From Ectorhizobium quercum (lineage in GTDB: Bacteria > Pseudomonadota > Alphaproteobacteria > Rhizobiales > Rhizobiaceae): a stretch of 64,000 nucleotides of DNA. Positions 1-8,465 of this stretch are shown piece by piece. A program made the position numbers and the translations under genes. The stretch spans positions 989,882 through 1,053,881 of the forward strand of contig NZ_JANFPI010000001.1 of the NCBI RefSeq assembly GCF_026552795.1, in the 5' to 3' direction. Below the pieces are notes generated by a model, which saw only the letters and a list, made by a program, of their open reading frames with translations, was not told the origin of the DNA and ran no database searches. Each line of letters begins with the position of its first letter. Positions within the stretch are counted from its first letter, which is position 1.

Positions 1-1276
1 GCCGGATGACGATGGCGTGGACGATGCGGTTGATCTCGTGCCAGCGGGCGAGGAAGGCCTGCTTGTCGGCGCCGATGGGTTGCGAGACGTTGTAGTGGAT
101 ATTGCCGTCGCCCATGTGGCCGAAGGCGCAGATGCGCGCGCCGGGGATCGCCTCCATGACAGCGTCGCCCGCCTCGGCGATGAAGGCGGGTATCCGCGAA
201 ACGGGCACGGAAACGTCGTGCTTGATCGAGCCGCCTTCGGGGCGCTGCGATTCCGACATGCTCTCGCGCAGGTGCCACAACGCATCCTGCTGGGCGACGG
301 AGGAGGCGATCACGGCGTCGTTGATGATGCCGCGCTCGAAGGCCTGTTCGAGAACGCTGGTCATCATCGCGGCGGCCGTTTCCTCGGAATCGGCGGTGGA
401 GATGTCGATCAGCGCGTACCAGGGATGCACGCCATCGGGCAGCGGGTCGCGCACGCCCTCGATGTGCCTGACGGTGAATTCGAGACCGATGCGGGCGATG
501 ATCTCGAAGCCGGTCAGCGCCGTGTGGCACAGGCCGGAGGCGAGATCGAACAGGGCCAGCGCGTCTTCCGGCGTATTCAGCCCGGCAAAGGCCACCTGAT
601 GGCCGACGGGGCGGGGGAAGAGCTTCAGCACCGCCCCGGTGATGACGCCGAGCGTGCCTTCCGAGCCGATGAAGAGGTCGCGCAGGTCGTAGCCGGTATT
701 GTCCTTCTTCAGCCGGCGCAGCCCGTCCCAGATCTCGCCGGTCGGCAGCACCACCTCAAGGCCGAGGCAGAGGTTGCGGGTGTTGCCATAGGCGAGAACG
801 CCGGTTCCTCCCGCATTGGTCGCAAGGTTGCCGCCGATGCGGCAGGATCCTTCCGCGCCGAGCGACAGCGGAAACAGTCGGTTGACGCCTTCCGCCGCCT
901 TCTGAACATCGGCCAGGATGACGCCGGCGTCGCAGACCAGCACGTTGGCCACCGGGTCGACATCGCGGATGCGGTTCATACGCTCGATCGAAAGCACCAC
1001 GTCCGGCTTGTCCCGGCGCGGGATCTGCCCGCCGACGAGGCCGGTATTGCCGCTCTGCGGCACGATGGCCGTGCCGGTTTCGCTGGCAAGTTTCAGGATC
1101 GCCGCGACCTCCTGCACCGAGCCGGGGCGCAGGACGAGGGGCGAGGCGGCCGGGTAGAAGGCGCGCGGCTCGCGCAGATAGGGTTCCTGCGCCGCCGGTT
1201 CGCGGATCGCATAGGCGCTGCCGACGATGGCGGCGAAACGGTCGAGAAGGGCGCTGGAGGGAGCGGCGTCGGTCAT
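1..1276 (-). CDS. FAD-binding oxidoreductase, GlcD/D-2-hydroxyacid dehydrogenase family (3' end beyond window)
   Basis: Reading the minus strand from the ATG at 1276 gives about 425 residues that run off the window edge, so the last residues are missing. The N-terminal part has the flavin-binding PP-loop (PQSGNTGLVGG, about residue 73) and a second FAD-contact block (GGNLATNAGGTG, about 148), typical of the VAO/PCMH fold. Near the cut end is GHMGDGNIHYN, the C-terminal signature of glycolate oxidase GlcD, D-lactate dehydrogenase and D-2-hydroxyglutarate dehydrogenase. It probably oxidises a 2-hydroxyacid with FAD; the substrate cannot be told from sequence. The start overlaps the stop of the upstream Sua5 gene as ATGA, so the two are probably translationally coupled. 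Confidence 0.85.
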   Translation of the reverse strand, partial: MTDAAPSSALLDRFAAIVGSAYAIREPAAQEPYLREPRAFYPAASPLVLRPGSVQEVAAILKLASETGTAIVPQSGNTGLVGGQIPRRDKPDVVLSIERMNRIRDVDPVANVLVCDAGVILADVQKAAEGVNRLFPLSLGAEGSCRIGGNLATNAGGTGVLAYGNTRNLCLGLEVVLPTGEIWDGLRRLKKDNTGYDLRDLFIGSEGTLGVITGAVLKLFPRPVGHQVAFAGLNTPEDALALFDLASGLCHTALTGFEIIARIGLEFTVRHIEGVRDPLPDGVHPWYALIDISTADSEETAAAMMTSVLEQAFERGIINDAVIASSVAQQDALWHLRESMSESQRPEGGSIKHDVSVPVSRIPAFIAEAGDAVMEAIPGARICAFGHMGDGNIHYNVSQPIGADKQAFLARWHEINRIVHAIVIR

Positions 1277-2268
1277 GATGCTTCGTCTTTTTCCGGTCTC
1301 GGGGCGGCGGCGCGGGCCAGCCGGTCGTTGACGGCCTCGCCAAGGCCGGTCGGGGGAATGGGGGAAACGGCGATGGAGGTGGCGCCGGTCTCGTCGGCCC
1401 GCTTCATCAGTTCGAACAGGCGGGAGGCGGCCTCCGCCGGATCGCCCGCGGCGCTGAGCGCGAAGACGGCGACGGCCGCGTCCTCGCCCGGAACGGCAGC
1501 GGAGCCGAATTTCAGGAACGCCTCGCCGGGGCGCACCTCGGTGGCGCCGATGCGCACGGCGGCGCGCGGCGCGTAATGCGAGGCCAGCATGCCCGGCGCC
1601 TCGATGGCCGCCGACGCGGCCTGGCCGCGGCTGACCGGCACGCCCGCGACGCGCTCGATGTCGTCGACGGAAAGCCCGCCGGGCCGCAGGAGCCTCAGCG
1701 TGCCGTCGCCCTCCACCTTGACGATGGTGGATTCGACCCCGACCCGGGCCGGGCCGCCGTCGAGAATGAGTTCGATCCGCTCGCCCAGTCCCGCCTCGAC
1801 ATGGGCGGCGGTCGTCGGGCTGATCCGTCCGGAGGGATTGGCGCTCGGCGCGGCGAGCGGCTTTCCATAGGCGGCGATCAGCCTGCCGGCAAAGCCGCGT
1901 GGAACGCGGATGCCGACGCTCGGCAGGCCGGCGGTGGCTTCCGGCGCGATCGGGCTGCCGGCCCTGAGCGGCAGGACGAGGGTGAGCGGGCCGGGCCAGA
2001 AGGCTTCCGCCAGCCGCCGCGACAAGGGGTCGAAATCGGCATGACGCTCGGCCATGACGAGATCGGACATGTGGCAGATCAGCGGGTTGACGCTCGGCCG
2101 GCCCTTGACGGCGTAGATGGTGCGCACGGCGCCGGAATCGGTGGCGTCGGCGGCGAGCCCGTAGACGGTCTCGGTGGGGATCGCGACCGGCAGGCCGCGT
2201 GCGAGCACGGCAACCGCCTGCGCGAGCGAGGCTTCCTCCTGCCCTTCGATCTGAAGCGTTTTCGCCAT
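1273..2268 (-). CDS. tsaC: L-threonylcarbamoyladenylate synthase, Sua5/YrdC/YciO family
   Basis: 331 residues. It makes threonylcarbamoyl-AMP from threonine, bicarbonate and ATP, the first step of t6A37 modification of tRNAs reading ANN codons. The YrdC core is at about residues 20-200 ([42 protein letters not shown]), followed by a Sua5-type C-terminal domain with the linker motif [11 protein letters not shown]. The length fits the long Sua5 form rather than short TsaC. The ATG at 2268 was chosen because GGCGGAACGG lies just upstream and the YrdC domain starts about 20 residues in; an upstream extension has no family similarity. It is the first gene of a pair with the FAD oxidase. Confidence 0.93.
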   Translation of the reverse strand: MAKTLQIEGQEEASLAQAVAVLARGLPVAIPTETVYGLAADATDSGAVRTIYAVKGRPSVNPLICHMSDLVMAERHADFDPLSRRLAEAFWPGPLTLVLPLRAGSPIAPEATAGLPSVGIRVPRGFAGRLIAAYGKPLAAPSANPSGRISPTTAAHVEAGLGERIELILDGGPARVGVESTIVKVEGDGTLRLLRPGGLSVDDIERVAGVPVSRGQAASAAIEAPGMLASHYAPRAAVRIGATEVRPGEAFLKFGSAAVPGEDAAVAVFALSAAGDPAEAASRLFELMKRADETGATSIAVSPIPPTGLGEAVNDRLARAAAPRPEKDEAS

Positions 2269-2497
2269 TCCGTTCCGCCTTCCGAAGGCCCGAGTCCTTA
2301 GCGCGGAACGATACGGGCAATCAATCGTTTTAGCCGTGCAGGCGACGCGCAAAAGCACTTTTTCGTTGAGCGCTCTGTTCCCCCGCGGCATCGTGGGGGT
2401 GGGAGGTTCCGTTAATGCGCGGTTCAGGCGGCGCAGGCTAGAACGGATACATCAAGAGGTCGGCAGGCGCCGACCGATAACTGGAGGGATGCAAAAG

Positions 2498-3001
2498 ATG
2501 AGCAGGCTTACCAAGACGCTTCTCTCGGCCGGTCTTTCGGCGATCATGGTTGTCGGCACGCTTCTGCCGGTCCAGGCCATGCCGCTGGTCAGGGCCCCGG
2601 CTGCGGTCGATGCCAATATTGAACTCGCCCAGTGGGACCGGAGGGACTACCGCCACAGGCCGCCGCCGCGCTACGACGACCGTCGGGGGCCGCCGCGCAA
2701 CTTCAATCGCGCGCCGCCGCCGCGCCAGGGTTGGCATAACGGCCACCGCGGCTATCGCCAGGCGCGTCCGGGCTACCGTTATCACAACGGCTACTGGTTC
2801 CCGCTTGCGGCCTTCGCGGCCGGCGCCATCATCGGCGGCGCGGCTTCCCAGCCGACGGTTCCGCGTGCGGCTCCGTCCTCGGGCATCAACCCGCGGCATT
2901 ACGACTGGTGTTCGTCGCGCTACCGCTCGTACCGGTCCTACGACAACACGTTCCAGCCCTATAACGGGCCGCGCCAGCAGTGCTATTCGCCCTATTTCTG
3001 A
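2498..3001 (+). CDS. BA14K family envelope protein
   Basis: 167 residues. The N-terminus is a signal peptide ([12 protein letters not shown]..., cleavage near PVQA-MP). An Arg/Pro/Tyr-rich middle follows, then one hydrophobic segment ([16 protein letters not shown]), and the C-terminal BA14K signature with [19 protein letters not shown] and QQCYSPYF. The family is named after a Brucella abortus 14-kDa immunoreactive protein with lectin-like activity; rhizobia carry several paralogues, mostly of unknown role. The start at 2498 has GGAGG at 2483-2487 with good spacing; the in-frame ATG at 2489 sits too close to it. A terminator-like hairpin follows. Confidence 0.85.
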   Translation: MSRLTKTLLSAGLSAIMVVGTLLPVQAMPLVRAPAAVDANIELAQWDRRDYRHRPPPRYDDRRGPPRNFNRAPPPRQGWHNGHRGYRQARPGYRYHNGYWFPLAAFAAGAIIGGAASQPTVPRAAPSSGINPRHYDWCSSRYRSYRSYDNTFQPYNGPRQQCYSPYF

Positions 3002-3028
3002 GCGCGGGAACGGTTTTCCATCCTTCGA

Positions 3029-3050
3029 CGCCCGGCCTTCGTGCCGGGCG
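3029..3050 (+). terminator. Rho-independent terminator candidate after the BA14K gene
   Basis: CGCCCGG (3029-3035) pairs with CCGGGCG (3044-3050) across an 8-nt loop and is followed by TTTG. It lies 28 bp after the BA14K stop codon. The T-tract is short. Confidence 0.5.
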
Positions 3051-3075
3051 TTTGCATGTCCGGCACACTCTTTAT

Positions 3076-3092
3076 TTGACGTTTACGTAAAA
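3076..3092 (+). promoter_or_regulatory. Putative MerR-type (LiuR-like) operator upstream of the enoyl-CoA hydratase gene
   Basis: TTGACGTTTACGTAAAA lies 126 bp before the hydratase start and contains the perfect palindrome TTTACGTAAA. From memory it resembles operators of LiuR, the MerR-family regulator of branched-chain amino acid and fatty acid catabolism in proteobacteria, which would suit an acyl-CoA enzyme gene. TTGACG could also act as a -35 element. No regulator gene is adjacent, so the assignment rests on the motif alone. Confidence 0.3.
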
Positions 3093-3217
3093 TCCTCTTA
3101 ACAGAAAACGGAAACGTTTCGCTAAAAGCTTTGCAAAGCGTTTCAGGGATTGGCAGGAAGTTCTTGCGATGCTCGACGGAGGCTGGGATCGCGAAACGCG
3201 CCGGAGGAGAGATATCG

Positions 3218-3976
3218 ATGTCCGAACACCACATTCTCCTGGAACGGGTGGAAACCTATCCGGGTGTGCAGATCATCCGCTTCAACAGGCCGGAGAAGAA
3301 GAACGCGATCACCGAGGCCATGTATGCCCGCATGGCGGAGGCGCTGACGACGGCGAACACGGATTCCGCCGTCCGCGCCATCGCCTTTCTCGGCACCGAC
3401 GGCTGTTTTACCGCCGGCAACGACATGAAGGATTTTCTCGCCTATGCGATGGGCGGTTCGCTGGCCCGTCCCGTCGCCTTCGACTTCCTCCAGGAACTGG
3501 CCGATAGCGCCAAGCCCATCGTCTCCGGCGTCGACGGCCTCGCCATCGGCATCGGCACGACGATCAACATGCATTGCGACCTGACCGTCGCTTCGCCGCG
3601 CAGCCTGTTCAAGGCGCCCTTCGTCGATCTCGGCCTGGTTCCCGAGGCGGGATCGAGCCTGATCGCGCCGCGCGTCATGGGCTACCAGCGCGCCTTCGCC
3701 CTGCTTGTCGCCGGCGAAGGCTTTTCCGGCGTCGAGGCGAAGGATGCCGGGCTGGTCTACCGCGTCGTCGAACCGGACGAGGTGGCGCCGGAAACCCTGC
3801 GCCTCGCCGCGCGCCTCGCCAGCCTGCCGCCGGAGGCGCTCGCCATCTCCCGGCAACTGCTGCGTGGTGATCGCGGCCCGCTGATGGAACGGATGAACGA
3901 GGAACTGGTCTCTTTCGCCGCCCGCCTCAGGAGCGCGGAAGCCCGCCGCGCCTTCGAAGCCTTCCTCAACCGGTGA
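3218..3976 (+). CDS. Enoyl-CoA hydratase/isomerase (crotonase) family protein
   Basis: 252 residues, normal for a crotonase. The first oxyanion-hole region is FTAGNDMKDF (about 66-75). The second is DGLAIGIGTTINMHCD (about 107-122). The downstream FVDLGLVPEAGSS carries the Glu at the position of the catalytic acid. It should bind an acyl-CoA thioester and hydrate or isomerise it; the substrate is unknown. The start at 3218 follows GGAGGAGAG with correct spacing; a longer in-frame extension upstream has no family similarity. The gene stands alone between convergent RNA methyltransferase genes and BA14K. Confidence 0.88.
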   Translation: MSEHHILLERVETYPGVQIIRFNRPEKKNAITEAMYARMAEALTTANTDSAVRAIAFLGTDGCFTAGNDMKDFLAYAMGGSLARPVAFDFLQELADSAKPIVSGVDGLAIGIGTTINMHCDLTVASPRSLFKAPFVDLGLVPEAGSSLIAPRVMGYQRAFALLVAGEGFSGVEAKDAGLVYRVVEPDEVAPETLRLAARLASLPPEALAISRQLLRGDRGPLMERMNEELVSFAARLRSAEARRAFEAFLNR

Positions 3977-4009
3977 CGGAGCGGCGGCAGGGGACGGTCC
4001 CCCGCCGGT

Positions 4010-5260
4010 TCATTTCGAAAGCAGCGCCACCGTTTCCACATGCGTCGACCAGAGGAATTGGTCGATGGGCGTGACGCTGTTAATGCGATAGCCGCCGTCC
4101 GTGAGAAGTTTCAGGTCGCGGGCAAGCGTCAGCGGATTGCAGGAAACGGCCGCGACCCGCGAAATGCCCGAGCGCACCAGCTCTTTCACCTGCGCTTCCG
4201 CTCCGGCGCGGGGCGGATCGAAGACGAGGCCGTCATAGGCCTTGAGTTCGCTGGTCATCAGCGGCCGGCGGAAAAGATCGCGCTTCTCCACCGTCACCGG
4301 CTTCAGCCCCTGCGTGTTGCGTGCCGCATGGTCCAGTGCCGCCAGCGCCTTGCCGTCGCCCTCGACGGCGTGGACTCTCGTCCGGCGCGCCAGCCGCAGC
4401 GCGAACGTGCCGGCGCCGGCAAACAGGTCGGCGACCTTCTTTGCCTTCGAAAGATGCCCGAGCACGAGTTCGGCCATCGCGTCTTCCGCCGGCCGGGTGG
4501 CCTGCGTGAAGCCGGCGGGCGGCGGCACGACGGGAATGCCGCCGAAATCGATGAGCGGCTTCACCGGCTCGATCAGGATTTCGCCGTCGAGCGAGACGCG
4601 GGCGATGCCCCTGAGTTTCAGAACGGTCTGGGTCATGGCCCGGCGCTCCCTGTCGCCGGCCTTGCGGATGCCTTCGAAGCCGAGGTCGAGCCCGGTCGAG
4701 GTTTCCAGGACGGTGACGCGGAATGGATCGGGACCGGTCGCCAGCGAGGCGGCGATGGCACGGATATCGGCAAGCCGCGCCACGATGCCCGGCGCGGCGA
4801 TGGGACATTCCGCAATCGCGATGATGTGGTGGCTGCCGGCCTGGTTGAAGCCGAGCAGCATGTCCTTTTCCGTCCGGCGCAGGGTGAAGACGGTGCGCCG
4901 CCGCTCGCCCGGCCGGGCGGGAATAAGCGCGCCGACCTCGGTGTCGAGGCCTTTGGCCTTCAGCGCATCCGCCACCAGCGCGCGCTTGAAGGCGCGGTAG
5001 GGCGCGTCGGCGTAATGTTGCAGCGAACAGCCGCCGCAGGCCCCGCCCTCGGCATCGGGGCCGAAGTGGCGACAGGGCGGTTCGCGCCGGTCGGGAGAGG
5101 CAACGGAAAGCGACATGATCGTGCCGTGGTTCCTGACCCGCGCGATGGCCGCGACCTCGCCGGGCAGGGCGAAGGGCACATAGACCGTGCCGCTGGCGGT
5201 GTGGGCGATGCCGTCGCCTTCGGCCCCGAGGCTGGCGATCGTGACCGTTTCCGTGCTCAT
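4010..5260 (-). CDS. rlmD: 23S rRNA (uracil-C5)-methyltransferase, RlmD/RumA-like
   Basis: 416 residues of the TrmA/RlmD/RlmC family, which transfers methyl from SAM to C5 of uridine in rRNA or tRNA. An N-terminal TRAM-like domain (about 1-55) is followed by the iron-sulfur cysteines (CRHF..., CGGCSLQHY, and Cys in AECPIA). The SAM-binding block is ADLFAGAGTFALRLA, then FDPPRAGAE, and the catalytic cysteine is in VSCNPLTLARDL. Alphaproteobacterial members are often annotated only as class I SAM-dependent RNA methyltransferases, so the exact target (U1939 or another) is inferred. The start overlaps the tlyA stop as ATGA, so the two form an operon. Confidence 0.87.
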   Translation of the reverse strand: MSTETVTIASLGAEGDGIAHTASGTVYVPFALPGEVAAIARVRNHGTIMSLSVASPDRREPPCRHFGPDAEGGACGGCSLQHYADAPYRAFKRALVADALKAKGLDTEVGALIPARPGERRRTVFTLRRTEKDMLLGFNQAGSHHIIAIAECPIAAPGIVARLADIRAIAASLATGPDPFRVTVLETSTGLDLGFEGIRKAGDRERRAMTQTVLKLRGIARVSLDGEILIEPVKPLIDFGGIPVVPPPAGFTQATRPAEDAMAELVLGHLSKAKKVADLFAGAGTFALRLARRTRVHAVEGDGKALAALDHAARNTQGLKPVTVEKRDLFRRPLMTSELKAYDGLVFDPPRAGAEAQVKELVRSGISRVAAVSCNPLTLARDLKLLTDGGYRINSVTPIDQFLWSTHVETVALLSK

Positions 5261-6009
5261 GCTTTTCTCCCGGCGAGCAGGAACTCGCGGTTGCCGTCGC
5301 CGCCCTCGATGGGCGAGGGGATCAGTCCGAGGCTCGTCCAGCCCATGTCGAGCACCAGCCAGTCTTCCAGCCCGGCGGCGACGGCGGGCGCCGTTTCCGG
5401 CTCCTTCAGAAGTCCCGCCTTGCTGATCGCCTCCCGCCCCGCCTCGAACTGCGGCTTGACCAGCAGGACGCAGGACGCGCCGGGGCGCGCGAGCGTGAGC
5501 GCCGGCGCCAGCGCCAGTTTCAGCGAGATGAAGGAAACGTCGGAGACGATGAAGCCCACCGCAACGTTACCGATGTCGCCGGCCGTCAGGTGGCGCGCGT
5601 TCAGGCCCTCGATGTTCGCGACCTTCGGATGGGCGGCAAGCGTCGGATGCATCTGGCCGTGCCCGACATCGACGGCGGTGACGCGATCCGCGCCGCGTTC
5701 GAGCAGCACCTGCGTGAAGCCGCCGGTAGATGCGCCGACGTCGAGGCAGGACAGGCCCGCCGGCGACAGCGCGAAAGTGTCGAGCGCCGCCACGAGCTTC
5801 AGCGCCGCGCGCGACACATAGGCCTGCGCCGGGTCGTCGATGGCGATATCCGCATCGGCCGCGACGTTCGCCGCGGGCTTCGTCACCGTGCGGCCGTTCA
5901 CCGTCACCGTGCCGCGCTGCACGGCGTCGCGGGCCCGCGAGCGGCTTTCGAAAAGGCCGCGTGCCAGCAGAAGCTGGTCGAGCCGCAAATCTTCGGTTTT
6001 CTGTCCCAT
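5257..6009 (-). CDS. tlyA: TlyA family rRNA 2'-O-methyltransferase (S4 plus FtsJ-like domain)
   Basis: 250 residues. The S4 RNA-binding domain is at residues 5-65 (LRLDQLLLARGLFESRSRARDAV). The FtsJ-like methyltransferase domain follows, with SAM site DVGASTGGFTQVLLERGA and DVGHGQM. Studied homologues methylate 2'-OH of 16S C1409 and/or 23S C1920; older annotations call them haemolysin A. The ATG at 6009 is used because the S4 domain begins directly after it; no strong Shine-Dalgarno is visible. In many rhizobia tlyA directly follows dxs; here dxs is about 3.4 kb away behind two genes on the other strand. Confidence 0.88.
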   Translation of the reverse strand: MGQKTEDLRLDQLLLARGLFESRSRARDAVQRGTVTVNGRTVTKPAANVAADADIAIDDPAQAYVSRAALKLVAALDTFALSPAGLSCLDVGASTGGFTQVLLERGADRVTAVDVGHGQMHPTLAAHPKVANIEGLNARHLTAGDIGNVAVGFIVSDVSFISLKLALAPALTLARPGASCVLLVKPQFEAGREAISKAGLLKEPETAPAVAAGLEDWLVLDMGWTSLGLIPSPIEGGDGNREFLLAGRKA

Positions 6010-6308
6010 GCGACCGTCAATGACCGGCCTTTGCGGCGCGCGCAAGAAAATTGTTGTGCAAAACCGCCCGGCGCGCCGCGAAAATCCGCCATGCGGCGGA
6101 ACGCCGCGCGGGGAGGGCACTTTCTTGGGGAAGCGGGTTAACATGATTTCAATACAAGCGCCGGACACTTGGCAGCGAGTTTACTGCCGGACATTACGGC
6201 AGCGCCGCCATGAGGGCGGCCATCTCCCACTTCGTGTCAACGCAAGCATGCGGCGGCAACGCCGGTTCCGGCGGCGCCTCGCCGGCCATAGTTCTGGAAT
6301 TAAGTCCG

Positions 6309-8354
6309 ATGTCCCTGAAGAATCTCTCGCTCAACCTGAAACTGGTTCTGACGTTCATGGCCATCATGAGCGTGTGCGCCTTCGCGTCGGCCTGGGTCTT
6401 CTGGAGTTCCATGCAGAACAACATGGCATCCGACGAGGTCGACCGCTTCAGCGAGGTGATGCTGAAGGCCGACGATGCGCAGGCTGCGATGCTGGAACAG
6501 GCCGTCAACCAGCGCGGCTACCTGTTGCTGCGCAGCGAGGGTGCCTACAACGACGTTTTCGCCAGCCGCGACAGGATGCTGGCGGCGCTGGACGACGCCG
6601 CCCGGCTGGCCGACGGAGACGCGCAGGCGCTGGCCGGGCTGTCGGCCATGCGCCAGGCCGCCGACGCCTTCCACACGCAACTGGCCGTGCCGCAGCTTGC
6701 GGCCCGCAAGGATACCGGCATGCCGGTATCGGAAATCGTCGAGATCGGCGGGAGTGCCGCGCGTAATCATCTCGACGCCTTCCGCCAGGCCTTCACCGGC
6801 TTCCGGGAGGATGTCGGCGGGCGCCGGGAACTGCTGATGGCCGAGCAGAACGTGCGCCAGACCGGCATCTACATCGCGCTCGGGCTCGGCGGCACGCTGG
6901 CGGGCGTCGTCGCCCTCCTGCTCGTCTGGCTCCTGTCGCGCTCCATCGTCACGCCGGTCGTGGGCATGACGGCGGCCATGAGCCGGCTGGCCGAGGGCGA
7001 CCACGACATCGAGGTGCCTGCCGTCGACCGCGGCGACGAGGTGGGCCGCATGGCGCGGGCCGTTCTGGTCTTCAAGCAGGCCGCCATCGACAAGGAGCGT
7101 CTTTCGGGCGAGACCGAGCGCATGCGTACCGAGAGCGAGGAAGAGCGCCGCCGCAACGATGCGGACCGCGCCGAGCGCGACGGCCAGACCCGTTTCGCCG
7201 TCGAGCAGCTGGCCGACGGTCTGCGGGCGCTGTCGGACGGCGATGTCTCCTATCGCCTCGACAGGGATTTCGCGCCGCATCTGGACGAGCTGCGCGTCGA
7301 CTTCAACAATGCGCTGGAGAAATTGCAGGCGACGTTGAGGGCGGTCGGCACGACCGCCGCCACCCTGCGGGCCGGCGCCTCCGAAATCCTCTCGGCAACG
7401 GACGACCTCGCCCACCGCACCGAGCAGCAGGCGGCCTCCGTGGAGGAGACGGCGGCGGCGCTGGAGCAGGTCACGACCACCGTGCGCGATTCGGCCAAGG
7501 GTGCCGAACAGGCCGGCCAGCTCGTCGCCAAGGCGAAGGGCGAGGCGGAGAAGTCCGGCGATGTCATGCGCCGCGCCGTCTCGGCCATGCGGGAGATCGA
7601 GAAGTCGTCGGCGGCGATCGGCAGCATCATCGGCGTCATCGACGAGATCGCCTTCCAGACCAATCTTCTGGCGCTCAATGCCGGGGTCGAGGCGGCCCGT
7701 GCCGGCGATGCCGGCAAGGGCTTCGCCGTCGTGGCGCAGGAGGTGCGCGAACTCGCCCAGCGCTCGGCCAATGCGGCCAAGGAGATCAAGACCCTGATCA
7801 ACGCGTCGAGCCAGCAGGTGCTCAACGGCGTCAACCTCGTCGACGAGACCGGCAAGGCACTGGAGGCGATCATCGTCGAGGTCGAGGAGATCGACGCCCA
7901 TGTGTCGACCATCGTGATCGCTGCGCGGGAACAGGCGACGGGCCTTCAGGAAATCAATGCCGCCGTCAACACGATGGATCAGGGCACGCAGAAGAACGCC
8001 GCGATGGTGGAGCAGCAGACGGCGGCAAGCCATACGCTGGCCGGCGAGGCGCAGTCGCTGAACGACTTGCTCGCGCAGTTCAGGATCGACGGGGAAGCCG
8101 CCGTCGCCGGCGCTCCGCAGCCGCGCGCGCAGGGTTTTTCGCCCGCCGGGGCATCCGGTGCCGCCGCATCGCGTCCGGCGGCCCAGCCGGTCGCGCGCCA
8201 GCCGGTCCGCAAGATCACGACGCCGCAGGCCGCGCCCGAGACGGCCCGCCCGGTTCCCTCGCCGGCCCATGCGCTCGGCCAGAAGCTTGCCGGTGCGTTC
8301 GGCGCCCGGCAGGAAGAGGGCGGCAGGAGCGATCCGGACTGGACGGAGTTCTGA
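6309..8354 (+). CDS. Methyl-accepting chemotaxis protein with CHASE3-like sensor and CheR-tether pentapeptide
   Basis: 681 residues. TM1 is at about 12-33. A periplasmic helical sensor with the CHASE3-type NQRGYLLLRSEG segment follows, then TM2 at about 186-207 and a HAMP at about 208-260. A second HAMP-like segment lies near 300-345. The MA signalling domain has its tip at EIAFQTNLLALNAGVEAARAG (about 445). A Pro/Ala-rich linker leads to the terminal DWTEF, which matches the CheR/CheB-docking pentapeptide (NWETF in E. coli). It should sense a periplasmic or membrane signal and control CheA. No che genes are in the window. The cyclase gene follows on the same strand. Confidence 0.93.
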   Translation: MSLKNLSLNLKLVLTFMAIMSVCAFASAWVFWSSMQNNMASDEVDRFSEVMLKADDAQAAMLEQAVNQRGYLLLRSEGAYNDVFASRDRMLAALDDAARLADGDAQALAGLSAMRQAADAFHTQLAVPQLAARKDTGMPVSEIVEIGGSAARNHLDAFRQAFTGFREDVGGRRELLMAEQNVRQTGIYIALGLGGTLAGVVALLLVWLLSRSIVTPVVGMTAAMSRLAEGDHDIEVPAVDRGDEVGRMARAVLVFKQAAIDKERLSGETERMRTESEEERRRNDADRAERDGQTRFAVEQLADGLRALSDGDVSYRLDRDFAPHLDELRVDFNNALEKLQATLRAVGTTAATLRAGASEILSATDDLAHRTEQQAASVEETAAALEQVTTTVRDSAKGAEQAGQLVAKAKGEAEKSGDVMRRAVSAMREIEKSSAAIGSIIGVIDEIAFQTNLLALNAGVEAARAGDAGKGFAVVAQEVRELAQRSANAAKEIKTLINASSQQVLNGVNLVDETGKALEAIIVEVEEIDAHVSTIVIAAREQATGLQEINAAVNTMDQGTQKNAAMVEQQTAASHTLAGEAQSLNDLLAQFRIDGEAAVAGAPQPRAQGFSPAGASGAAASRPAAQPVARQPVRKITTPQAAPETARPVPSPAHALGQKLAGAFGARQEEGGRSDPDWTEF

Positions 8355-8382
8355 ACCGCCCTGTCGCGACGGTTGCCTGCCG

Positions 8383-8423
8383 GAGCGTTTCGAGCAAAAA
8401 TGTGAAGCGGTTTTGCGTTCGGA
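8383..8423. repeat. Short intergenic repeat, family R3 copy A
   Basis: This copy contains AAGCGGTTTTGCGTTCGGA and lies between the chemoreceptor and cyclase genes. Related copies are at 27434-27489 and 53994-54049; all share the core (C/A)AGCGG(T/A)TTT-CGT(C/T)CGGA with small changes. This copy lacks the AATTGCGTGAAAA tail of the other two. Confidence 0.6.
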
Positions 8424-8465
8424 AAGGACGGGTGGACGATCCGGCGAACACGAAAGGGGATGGGA

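Noticed and set aside
17..1576. 519-codon plus-strand frame at the window start
   Set aside because: Antisense to the FAD oxidase and TsaC; the predicted protein is low complexity.
4040..5821. Plus-strand frame across rlmD and tlyA
   Set aside because: Antisense to two recognised methyltransferase genes.
6138..6152. TTAACATGATTTCAA as a CtrA box for the chemoreceptor
   Set aside because: One mismatch to TTAA-N7-TTAA and about 157 bp from the start; too weak to claim.
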